Shown piece by piece: positions 8,306 through 15,375 of a DNA stretch of 24,255 bases (the first letter of the stretch is position 1; every line of letters begins with the position of its first letter). Below the pieces are notes generated by a model. It saw only the letters and a list, made by a program, of their open reading frames with translations, had not been told where the DNA came from and did no database searches. Position numbers and translations under genes: made by a program. The stretch comes from CAWDPQ01 sp049642465 (GTDB lineage Bacteria > Acidobacteriota > Vicinamibacteria > Vicinamibacterales > 2-12-FULL-66-21). The DNA lies in assembly GCA_049642465.1 (NCBI GenBank), contig JBAROV010000179.1, positions 1 through 24,255 of the forward strand, in the 5' to 3' direction.

Positions 8306-8310
8306 TGGTT

Positions 8311-8529
8311 GTGCGTGGCGCCAAACTCGCTAACCGTCTCAAGGTCGCCAGAGCGGAACGAGATCTGTCGCAGGAGCAGCTCGCGAGACTCGTCGGCGTC
8401 ACCAGACAGACGATTAGCTCGATCGAGACAGGCCTGTACTCCCCCTCAGCGCTGCTCGCGTTTCAACTCGCCGAGACGCTCGGCAAGCGCGTTGACGAAC
8501 TCTTTTACCTCGATGGAGGACCATCATGA
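8311..8529 (+). CDS. Small XRE/Cro-CI family transcriptional regulator (YozG-like)
   Basis: This 72-residue DNA-binding protein is almost only a helix-turn-helix. LSQEQLARLVGVTRQTISSIE (~19-39) is the HTH core, followed by SALLAFQLAETLGKRVDELF. I chose the GTG at 8311. An upstream in-frame GTG at 8263 would place translation inside the palindromic operator and add residues that look unlike the family; a TTG at 8305 is also possible. Its stop overlaps the next gene's ATG in an ATGA junction, so the two proteins are made together. Small XRE regulators are often paired with a short membrane protein. Autoregulation through the palindrome at 8247-8277 is the simplest reading. Confidence 0.85.
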   Translation: MRGAKLANRLKVARAERDLSQEQLARLVGVTRQTISSIETGLYSPSALLAFQLAETLGKRVDELFYLDGGPS

Positions 8530-8816
8530 CTCTTTCCGACGTGCACCGAGACGAACGGACGCTCCATGTCGAGAATGCCAGCTACCGGTGGGCCTTCCAC
8601 GTTTTCGCCTATGGGCTTCTCCTCATCGTCATGTATCGGAGCTACATCGCGAACGAGGCGGCGTGGGATCTGCTGGCGCTGGTCGTCGTCGGGGGGGCAG
8701 TTGCGTCAGTCTATCAATGGACGCACGACATTCTAACGAAGCGATCCGCGGCGACTGCAATTGTCGGAATAGTGCTCGCGGCAGTGCTGGCAATGATCCT
8801 CGTGTGGCTTCAATAG
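8526..8816 (+). CDS. Small three-helix membrane protein coupled to the XRE regulator
   Basis: This 96-residue protein has a short charged N-terminus and three likely membrane helices at ~24-38 (FHVFAYGLLLIVMYR), 48-64 (DLLALVVVGGAVASVYQ) and 75-95 (AATAIVGIVLAAVLAMILVWL). GGAGG (8515-8519) lies six bases before the ATG, and the ATG overlaps the regulator's stop codon. I do not recognise a named family. The arrangement resembles regulator/DUF-membrane-protein pairs in which the membrane partner is the regulated or sensory component, but this is inference from context only. Confidence 0.7.
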   Translation: MTLSDVHRDERTLHVENASYRWAFHVFAYGLLLIVMYRSYIANEAAWDLLALVVVGGAVASVYQWTHDILTKRSAATAIVGIVLAAVLAMILVWLQ

Positions 8817-8885
8817 TGCGCGTGCGACGGTGCCGGATCGGCCATCAGTGTCTACCGAGCGGTTGCTGCGAGACTTGTCAACGGT

Positions 8886-8909
8886 TTGTCCGGGCGAATC
8901 GCCGGGCAA
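8886..8909. terminator. Hairpin between convergent genes
   Basis: TTGTCCGGGCG and CGCCGGGCAA can pair over ten base pairs with one bulged G and one G-T pair, around the three-base loop AAT. It lies between the membrane protein gene and the convergent ketosynthase gene. There is no T-tract, so it is only a candidate terminator. Confidence 0.3.
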
Positions 8910-8958
8910 GTCGAGGAAAAAGCCGGATCGACTGGAGTGCCGTACTCCCGCGCCACCT

Positions 8959-9938
8959 CTAGACCGTCCCGCCGTCATCTGGGAGCGACCAGCGCAGGTA
9001 GGCGCCGGCGGCGACGTACCCCGCACCAAAGCTGGTCAGGAGCAACCGATCGCCGCGACGAAGGCGCCGCGCCTGCTGCCAGGCGCCCAGGCAGCCGGGG
9101 ATGCTGGCGCCCCAGGTGTTGCCGACCTCGGCGATGTTCGACATGATCCGCGCTGGATCGATCGTCAAATGGCCTGGTGGGGAACGAGCCAGTCCACATC
9201 CGTGGCCGACAGGTGGTTTCGATACATGAGCGCAACCGCCACGTCGGTCATCATCGCCACCGACGCCCTGAAGATGGCCGCGCCGTCCTGGACGAGGTAA
9301 TGCCCGCCCGACGCAACCGTCTCGGCTGAAGCCGGGCGACGGCTGCCTCCGGCGGGCAGGCACAACTGGTCGGCCCCGGAACCGTCCGTCCGCAGCACCA
9401 CATCGAGAATCCCGAGCTCGGGATCGCCGCCGTCCTCCACCAGCACCACACCCGCGCCATCGCCGAAAAGAATCGCGGTGGATACGTCGTTTGGATCGAC
9501 CACGCTGGTCATCGTGTCGGCGCCGCAGACCAATATCGACCGCGCCTGGTCGCTCAGGATCAGCGCGCGGGCCTGCGCCAGCGCGAACACGAATCCGGAA
9601 GAGGACGCGCCGATATCCATCGCCCAGGCGCTCGATGCCCGCAAGGCGTGTTGAACGATGGCCGACGTGGATGGAAACGCGTGGTCGGGCGTCACCGTGG
9701 CGACGATCACGGCGTCGAGGTCGCGCGCGTCACGCTGAGCCGACTGCAGGCAGGCGCGCGCGGCGGGCACGATCAAGTCGGAGGTTGACTCACTCGCGGC
9801 CACCCGGCGCGTGGCAATGCCCGATCGCTCGAGAATCCAGCGCTCCGGCTTGCCGAAGCGCTGAGCCAGCTGGGCGTTCGTGAGCACCCGCTCGGGGTAG
9901 TGGTAGCCGATGGAGACAATGGCCGGCGACGAGGTCAT
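8959..9938 (-). pseudogene. KAS III (FabH-like) ketosynthase, frameshifted, catalytic Cys replaced by Ser
   Basis: KAS III enzymes condense an acyl thioester with malonyl-ACP or a second acyl group. The first 257 codons (9938 to 9165) end at LVPHQAI and a TGA. The rest (NLTIDPARIMSN, EVGNTWGASIP, LTSFGAGYVAAG) continues in another frame to a TAG at 8959. One extra A near 9166-9170 would restore HQAN and give a normal 326-residue protein. Asp108 is followed by IGASSSGF where the family has the active-site Cys (AACSGF), so Ser113 replaces Cys. His254 and the GNT Asn are kept. KAS III homologues with Ser in place of Cys are known, such as the anthracycline starter enzyme DpsC. It is the last gene of a three-gene minus-strand group. 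It is either a true pseudogene or a sequence error, and the Ser suggests specialised acyl transfer. Confidence 0.8.
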
Positions 9939-9948
9939 CGAGCGCGCG

Positions 9949-10245
9949 TCACGACTGGTCGTTCGACTTCGCGATCGCCCCTGCCCGCTCCGCGAGTAGC
10001 AGCCGCCTGAGCGTCCGGAGATCGTTGAGCAATACGAGGCTTGCCAGCAGATGCTGGCGAAGTCGATCCAGTTTGTGGTCGACGAGCCGCAGCGCGTCGA
10101 CGCGTCGTTCCGCCCCGTGCTTCCGTGCGGCCTCGGCGTCGTCGAGGATCGACGCCTGTGCCTCCTCGAGCGCTTCTCGCAGCAGGCTGAGGTAGTTGTG
10201 AGCGCTTTCGAGGCTATCGAATGGGCCGGCTGGATCTGTCGCCAT
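9949..10245 (-). CDS. Small helical protein of unknown function
   Basis: This is a 98-residue, probably cytoplasmic protein that is almost entirely alpha-helical. It has long amphipathic stretches: SLESAHNYLSLLREALEEAQ (11-30), HGAERRVDALRLVDHKLDRL (43-62) and HLLASLVLLNDLRTLRRLLL (65-84). Heptad-like leucines suggest a coiled coil or helical bundle. The ATG at 10245 is preferred for its clean start; an ATG at 10281 would add 12 low-complexity residues. It lies 63 bases after the UbiA-like gene and 10 bases before the ketosynthase gene, so it is probably co-transcribed with both. I recognise no named family and see no catalytic motif. Confidence 0.65.
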   Translation of the reverse strand: MATDPAGPFDSLESAHNYLSLLREALEEAQASILDDAEAARKHGAERRVDALRLVDHKLDRLRQHLLASLVLLNDLRTLRRLLLAERAGAIAKSNDQS

Positions 10246-10308
10246 CAGTGTCCCGTGAGTATCCGCGCGTCGTGCATTCATGCATCGGCGTGACCTTCGG
10301 TTCCCTCA

Positions 10309-11334
10309 TCACCACACTACTCGTTTGGTGACCAGCACGGCGGCCACCAACCCGACGTTCGCGACCGTTGCATAGAGCATCGCCCAGGGTTTCAAGTCGG
10401 CATGACGGCGGGACGGCGCTGCGCGAAAGAGGGCGCACCTCCAGACCAGAATCGCGCAGGCTGCGCCGATGACCAGAGCAAACGCCGCGTTGAACCCGGC
10501 CTGCATCCCGACGATCACGAGGGCGGTCGCGGATCCGATGCTGAATACGGCCGGCAGCATCGCCGCCGTCTTCCATCCCAGGACGCGCGAATACGTCGAA
10601 TAGCTCGTCTCGTCCTCAGGGGTGCGAATCTTGCGTGACGTTTCCCAGGCGGCCATCGGCAGCCACAACCCGATGAGCAACAGCGCAGATCTAACGTCCA
10701 CGCGATCAGCACCGAAGGTGTCGGCGAAGAGCGCGACCACGTAAGCGTCAAGCAGTAGGGAGATGGGGTTGTGCGTGACAAAGGCGAGCAGCAGACGACG
10801 TGACATCGCTGGCCAGAAGAACCAGTGAAAGGACAGCCACGACACGCCAAACAAGACGCCGAAGGCGAGAGTAGCCCACGTGAACCCCGGCCGGACGTTG
10901 AGGACGACGAGGACGGCGGTGACGGCCCACCGCAGCAGCTTGATGTCCTCGATCCGCACGGTGCCGGTGACCAACACCCGATCGCGATAGAGCGGATCGC
11001 CGCTGCGGCCGAGCGCGAGATCGGTGGCCGCGTCCTTCAGTTCGTCGTAGAGGCGCATCAGCAACAGAAAGAGCAGCACGGTGGTCACGCCGCGCAGCGC
11101 CGTCCAGGTGATTCGCACGGACGGGAAGCCAGCCAACACCTGCAATGCCAACCAGATGGCCAAGAAGTGCACCGCGGCGTACGGCACCATCTGCTGGAGC
11201 GGGAACATCTGTTCCAGATACACCACGAGCCGCCCGACTTGCCCGCGTGACGCAGCCACCGTCGTTGCCCTGGTCTCGATGCGCGGCTCCTGGAAGGTGC
11301 GCGGAACATATCGCGCCCGCCTGTTCTCCGTCAA
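10309..11334 (-). CDS. Divergent UbiA-superfamily integral membrane protein
   Basis: This 341-residue protein has about eight hydrophobic helices. UbiA enzymes transfer a prenyl chain to an aromatic or polar acceptor, using two Asp-rich motifs and Mg2+. The first motif here is LYDELKDAATD (95-105), reading DExxDxxxD in place of NDxxDxxxD. The second region reads ETSRKIRTPEDE (231-242), resembling the ExxRxI...D segment of UbiA and digeranylgeranylglyceryl-phosphate synthase but with changed acidic residues. A DRVLVTG segment (118-124) sits between them, where UbiA proteins have an RP(I/L)xxG motif. The start is the TTG at 11334: a TAA lies six codons upstream and no ATG occurs before residue 43. 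It heads the minus-strand group and is divergent from the first ATP-grasp/swivel enzyme. A non-prenyl lipid substrate is possible. Confidence 0.7.
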   Translation of the reverse strand: MTENRRARYVPRTFQEPRIETRATTVAASRGQVGRLVVYLEQMFPLQQMVPYAAVHFLAIWLALQVLAGFPSVRITWTALRGVTTVLLFLLLMRLYDELKDAATDLALGRSGDPLYRDRVLVTGTVRIEDIKLLRWAVTAVLVVLNVRPGFTWATLAFGVLFGVSWLSFHWFFWPAMSRRLLLAFVTHNPISLLLDAYVVALFADTFGADRVDVRSALLLIGLWLPMAAWETSRKIRTPEDETSYSTYSRVLGWKTAAMLPAVFSIGSATALVIVGMQAGFNAAFALVIGAACAILVWRCALFRAAPSRRHADLKPWAMLYATVANVGLVAAVLVTKRVVW

Positions 11335-11398
11335 TCGATCGCGACGTTGTTATATGATGCCGGCCCGCATTCCGACGGTCGATCATCGAGGGAGATTT
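11335..11398. promoter_or_regulatory. Divergent promoter region at the centre of the cluster
   Basis: This 64-base gap serves the UbiA-like group leftwards and the ATP-grasp/swivel gene rightwards. TTATATGATG at 11350-11359 contains a plausible -10 (TATATG), which would place two in-frame ATGs (11354, 11357) at or before the RNA start. GAGGGAG (11388-11394), five bases before the GTG at 11399, is the better ribosome binding site. No convincing -35 was seen. Confidence 0.35.
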
Positions 11399-14065
11399 GT
11401 GGATTCGAATCGGATCGTCCGATCCGACGCGGCCGACCTTCCGCTCAGCACGATTGGCGGAAAAGCGGCGAACCTCGTTCGTTTGCAGCGGGCCGGATTG
11501 CCGGTCCCGCCGTGGTTCTGCGTCACGACGGCAGTCTTCAGGGACGTCTCAGCGGCGGCGCTGGCGCCGCTAGCCGGCGACCTCGTGCAGTTCGACGCCA
11601 GCAATCAGGACCAGGCGACGCGCATCAGCGCCCGGATAGGCGAGGGGATTCACAGCAAGGGTCTTTCCGATCGCGACCGTGACGCCCTGCACGAGGGTTA
11701 TCGCGCCCTGATCGGCCAATCGAGGTTCGTCGCCGTCCGTTCCTCTGCGGCAGACGAGGATTCCGCCGGCACATCGTTCGCGGGGCAGATGGACAGCTTC
11801 CTGTTCGTGCCCGAACAGGACCTCGAACGGCGGGTGCTGGACTGCTTCGCGTCTTGTTTTTCGCCGCGGGCACTGGCGTACCGGAAGCACCACCAGAAGC
11901 CGCTCGCGCAGGACGCCGCGGTGATCGTGCAGCGCATGGTCGACAGCCGGATTTCAGGCGTGCTCTTCACCGCCAACCCGACGAGCCGAGACTTGAACGA
12001 AATCGTCGTCTGCGCCGCCATGGGCGTCGGCGAAGGCGTGGTCGCCGATCGCGCGGAGGCAGACACCTTTTACGTGGACGCCGCCACACTGACCGTCCGG
12101 CACCGCGTCGAGGTGCCAAAGCGCGCACGTGTCGGTTTCGATGCGGCGCACGGCGCGGGAACGGCCGTGATCGAGGTGGGCGAAGACGACGCGGTGCGAA
12201 GCACCCTCAGCGATGCGCAACTGGCCGACCTGGCGCGTCTCGGCAAGGACGTACAACGGCTGTTCGGTTGTCCGCAGGACGTCGAGTGGGCACTCGACGA
12301 CGCTGATTCCCTCTACCTGCTGCAGGCGCGTCCCATCACGACGCTGGAGCCGGCGCGCACGACGATTTTCGACAATGCCAACATCGTCGAGAGTTATCCG
12401 GGCTGGTCGCTGCCGCTGACGTATTCCTTCGTGCGCGCCGCGTACGAGTACACGTTCCGCGCCACCTCTCGAACCATGGGCGTCCCCGAGTCCGTATTGA
12501 AGGCCAACCAGTCGGTGCACGCGAATCTGGTCGCGCTCATCAACGGCTCCATCTACTACAACCTGCTCAACTGGTACAAACTCTTCCTGTTCGTGCCGGG
12601 CTTCGACGGCGCACTCCCAGCCTGGGAACAAGCGCTGGGAGTGCAGGGCATCACCCCGCCGCGAGAGCCCCCGCCTGGCACCGTCCTCGGGCGGCTGCGG
12701 GCACGATGGCGACAGCTTCGCGTTGCCGGGCGTCTCGCGTGGCTCTTCGTCAGCCTCGATACCAAGGTGGCCACCTTTCATCGCCTGTTTCGTGGCATTC
12801 AGGAAGACTTCAAGCAACAGTCACTCGAGCGGGCCGACGCCCACGATCTGGTCGAACTGAGCGAACGAGTAGTCGCCGGCTTCGCGGAACCGTACGCGAT
12901 CTCCGTGGTCAATGACGCGTTCGTGCAGCAGCTGTACGCACAGGTAGGAAAGCTCATTGCGCGCTGGGAGCTCGGCGAGCCTGGACTGCGCAACGACTTG
13001 CTGGCCGGCGAAGGCGTGATGCAAAGCATCCTGCCGGTGCAGTCGCTGATCGCACTGGCGGGCGAGATTCACGGCGACGCGGCGTTGAGGGAGCTGTTTG
13101 GCGCGACTCCCGCCGACGAGATCTGGGAACGGCTCGGCCGCGTGCAGCGATTCGCCTCGTTTCGCGGTCGCTTGGTACGGCACATCGAGGAGTTTGGCGA
13201 TCGCACGTTCCAGGAGCTCAAGCTGGAAACGCCGTCCGCATCCGACGACCCGGCGCTCGTGGTCGAGCTGTTGAGGAGTTACGCCGGCCGCGGGTTGTCC
13301 GGACCTTCGCGCACCGACGATCGCCGCCGCGCCGCCGAAGCGATTGTCGCAGCGAAGCTGTCAGGACGTCCGATCAGACGCGCCATTTTCTCGTTTGTGC
13401 TCGGCCGGTGCCGCCGCATGGTGGCGCACCGCGAGGACATGCGGTTGTCGCGCAGCCGCGGCTTTGGTCTGATGAAGCGGATCGTGCGCGCGCTCGGCGA
13501 TCGAATGACTCGCGCCGGCCTGCTGAATGACCCACGCGACATCTTCTATCTCGGCATCGATGAGGTGACCGCCGCGGTGCGCGGCTCCTCGATCACCCGC
13601 GACCTGCGCGCGCTCGTCGATCAGCGGCGCGCCGAGTACGAGGTGTTCAAACAACGGCCGTTGCCGTCGCGCGTGACGACGCACGGAATCGCGTTGTCGA
13701 GCGTGACCAGCGGGGTGGCGCAGGTGGCGTCGCGTCCGGTGGGGCTCGGCGAGCTGCAAGGGATCGGCTGCAGCGCCGGCCGCGTGCGCGCCCGGGCACG
13801 CGTCGTGCGTGAGCCGCAGCAGCACCTTCACATCCACGGCGAGATTCTGGTCGCGCCGATGACGGACCCGGGCTGGGTGTTCCTGATGGTGCCCGCCGGC
13901 GGCCTCATCGTCGAGCGCGGCAGCGTGTTGTCACACACCGCGATCATCGGGCGTGAGCTCGGCATTCCGACCGTCGTGGCCGTCCAGGACGCGACGTCGC
14001 GGATCAGGGAGGGACAGCTGGTCGAGATGGACGGCGCCACGGGGGTGGTCCGTCTGCTCGACTAA
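11399..14065 (+). CDS. ATP-grasp/swivelling-His enzyme (PEP-synthase-like; rifampin phosphotransferase or PigC/TamQ type)
   Basis: This 888-residue enzyme would use ATP to phosphorylate a mobile His and transfer the phosphate to a substrate. The N-terminal PPDK_N domain spans ~10-315: IGGKAANLVRLQRAGLPVPP (Lys22), VAVRSSAADED (Arg114), FAGQMDS, VQRMV, GVLFTANP, and DVEWALDD with LYLLQARPITT. Residues ~330-780 are a large substrate domain. The C-terminal swivel domain has GSVLSHTAIIGRELGIPTVV, with His846 as the phosphoryl carrier. The PEP-binding barrel of true PEP synthase is absent, which leaves the layout of rifampin phosphotransferase and of PigC/TamQ, the ATP-dependent condensing enzymes of prodiginine and tambjamine synthesis. 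GTG 11399 is chosen for its GAGGGAG; ATG 11354 or 11357 would add 14-15 residues. Context favours a biosynthetic rather than a resistance role. Confidence 0.85.
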   Translation: MDSNRIVRSDAADLPLSTIGGKAANLVRLQRAGLPVPPWFCVTTAVFRDVSAAALAPLAGDLVQFDASNQDQATRISARIGEGIHSKGLSDRDRDALHEGYRALIGQSRFVAVRSSAADEDSAGTSFAGQMDSFLFVPEQDLERRVLDCFASCFSPRALAYRKHHQKPLAQDAAVIVQRMVDSRISGVLFTANPTSRDLNEIVVCAAMGVGEGVVADRAEADTFYVDAATLTVRHRVEVPKRARVGFDAAHGAGTAVIEVGEDDAVRSTLSDAQLADLARLGKDVQRLFGCPQDVEWALDDADSLYLLQARPITTLEPARTTIFDNANIVESYPGWSLPLTYSFVRAAYEYTFRATSRTMGVPESVLKANQSVHANLVALINGSIYYNLLNWYKLFLFVPGFDGALPAWEQALGVQGITPPREPPPGTVLGRLRARWRQLRVAGRLAWLFVSLDTKVATFHRLFRGIQEDFKQQSLERADAHDLVELSERVVAGFAEPYAISVVNDAFVQQLYAQVGKLIARWELGEPGLRNDLLAGEGVMQSILPVQSLIALAGEIHGDAALRELFGATPADEIWERLGRVQRFASFRGRLVRHIEEFGDRTFQELKLETPSASDDPALVVELLRSYAGRGLSGPSRTDDRRRAAEAIVAAKLSGRPIRRAIFSFVLGRCRRMVAHREDMRLSRSRGFGLMKRIVRALGDRMTRAGLLNDPRDIFYLGIDEVTAAVRGSSITRDLRALVDQRRAEYEVFKQRPLPSRVTTHGIALSSVTSGVAQVASRPVGLGELQGIGCSAGRVRARARVVREPQQHLHIHGEILVAPMTDPGWVFLMVPAGGLIVERGSVLSHTAIIGRELGIPTVVAVQDATSRIREGQLVEMDGATGVVRLLD
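12611..12644. repeat. Perfect 11-bp inverted repeat inside the ATP-grasp/swivel gene
   Basis: GCACTCCCAGC (12611-12621) and GCTGGGAGTGC (12634-12644) are perfect complements around a 12-base loop. The repeat lies in the middle of the coding sequence, at protein segment ALPAWEQALGV, so it would form a stable mRNA hairpin. No function is evident. Confidence 0.5.
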
Positions 14066-14095
14066 TCGGTGAACGGCGCCAAACGTCAGTCGAGC
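14056..14095. terminator. Inverted repeat spanning two convergent gene ends
   Basis: GCTCGACT (14056-14063) and AGTCGAGC (14088-14095) are perfect 8-base complements with a 24-base loop containing the palindrome GGCGCC. The arms are the ends of two convergent genes that both finish Leu-Asp-stop, so the symmetry may be partly coincidental. It is a weak terminator candidate. Confidence 0.25.
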
Positions 14096-15177
14096 GTCCG
14101 CCCAAACAGGGTGTACCGTCGGGTGGCTGGGGCGACTCGCTGCAACGCGGCCAGGTCGTCGACCACGATCGCCATCACCCCTTCCTGGTACTCCTCGACG
14201 CCGTGCTCGAACGCGGCTCGGATCAATGCGGAGACGAGTCCGGTCTTCCGCACGTCGGCCGCCATGCCGACGGTGTGGAACACTAAACGCCGGGGACGTG
14301 CACCGCCCTGGAGCCAACGCCCCCAGGCGGTGGCGTCGCCGTTGAGCGCCCTGACCTCGGCGGCATAATCCGGGTACGAAAACACGCAGCCGACGTCGCC
14401 GCCGGTGTCTCGATCGGTGGCGATGTGCACGTCGCCATCGGTCATCAGCAAGAGCGCGGGGGCGAAGACCTCGACGAACTCTCCGAAGTCCAGCGACGTG
14501 TAGCCGACGTGACCGGTCCACATCGCGTCGAGGAGCGCGTAAAGCCGTTGCAGCACGGCGGGGTGGTCGGCGAGATTGACTCGCTCCAGCGCGAAGCGTT
14601 GACCTGTCGCGTTCCGAACCCGCAGCATCGCCTGGCGGTTGAGCGCTTCGCGGAGCTGATCGCGCGACACGTCGATACTGAACCAGGACTGCAGCGGCGA
14701 GAAGCCGGCGGCCGCGAACAAGTGTGGATAGTACGGAGGATTGCGCGGCTCGAACAGGAACGGGCTGCGATCGAAGCCCTCGGTGATCAGACGATGGGTG
14801 CGATGAGGCCCGCCGTTCAGGGGGCCCCACACCTGCTGCGCCCCCGTTTGGCGGAGCCACTCGAACGCGCCCGCAAACAACGCCGAGGAGACCCTCTGAT
14901 CGTCGATCGCTTCGAAGTAGCCCACCTGGCCGATCGGACGACCGCCTGAATCGACCAGTCGCGGGTTCACGATGGCCGCGACTCTCCCGGCCAGCCGGCC
15001 ATCCAATTCGCAGCCGAACAAGCGCAGACGGCCGTAGCGTCCGAACGCGTCTTGCCCGGTCAGCTCCTGCCGGAGCCGCGCCCGCATCGGCGGAATCCAG
15101 TGCGGGTCACTGGCGTTCACCTGCCAGGCCAGCTCGATGAAGCCGTCGACGTCGGGCTCACAAACACTGACTGCCAT
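14086..15177 (-). CDS. GNAT-superfamily N-acyltransferase-like protein
   Basis: This 363-residue protein resembles the larger two-lobed GNAT-like proteins found near lipid and sphingolipid genes in bacteria. The N-terminal lobe has DPHWIPPMRARLRQEL (24-39), GCELDGRLAGRVAAIVN (55-71) and VWGPLNGGPHRTHRL (116-130), then EGFDRSPFLFEPRNPPYYPH (133-152) and AAGFSPLQSW. The C-terminal lobe has VGCVFSYPDY and VFHTVGMAADVRKTGLVSAL, the latter in the place of the acyl-CoA-binding R/QxxGxG/A loop (RKTGL). The ATG at 15177 is preferred; one at 15231 would add 18 Arg-rich residues. Neither has a good Shine-Dalgarno. It is convergent with the first ATP-grasp/swivel gene and divergent from the aminotransferase-reductase gene. 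A role in N-acylating the amine made by that enzyme is attractive but unproven. Confidence 0.7.
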   Translation of the reverse strand: MAVSVCEPDVDGFIELAWQVNASDPHWIPPMRARLRQELTGQDAFGRYGRLRLFGCELDGRLAGRVAAIVNPRLVDSGGRPIGQVGYFEAIDDQRVSSALFAGAFEWLRQTGAQQVWGPLNGGPHRTHRLITEGFDRSPFLFEPRNPPYYPHLFAAAGFSPLQSWFSIDVSRDQLREALNRQAMLRVRNATGQRFALERVNLADHPAVLQRLYALLDAMWTGHVGYTSLDFGEFVEVFAPALLLMTDGDVHIATDRDTGGDVGCVFSYPDYAAEVRALNGDATAWGRWLQGGARPRRLVFHTVGMAADVRKTGLVSALIRAAFEHGVEEYQEGVMAIVVDDLAALQRVAPATRRYTLFGRTLD

Positions 15178-15375
15178 GCGTCTGGGAGGCGACAGGGTAG
15201 CATACCGGCGCCGCCTGCTTGCACCGCTCATGCAATCACGCTAACATCGGCGCCCTCTCGTTTCCCCGCGTCGCGCGCACGTATTTCTCGTTCATTTGAG
15301 CCGTGAAAATCTGACGCTCAGCAGGTGCGTCATTCACGCCAAGGGCTTCGCATCGCCGCGCAAGGAGCCTAGAAG

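Noticed and set aside
11081..11398. N-terminal extension of the first swivel enzyme upstream of 11354
   Set aside because: The extension runs over the divergent UbiA-like gene and the promoter region, and it has no family similarity.
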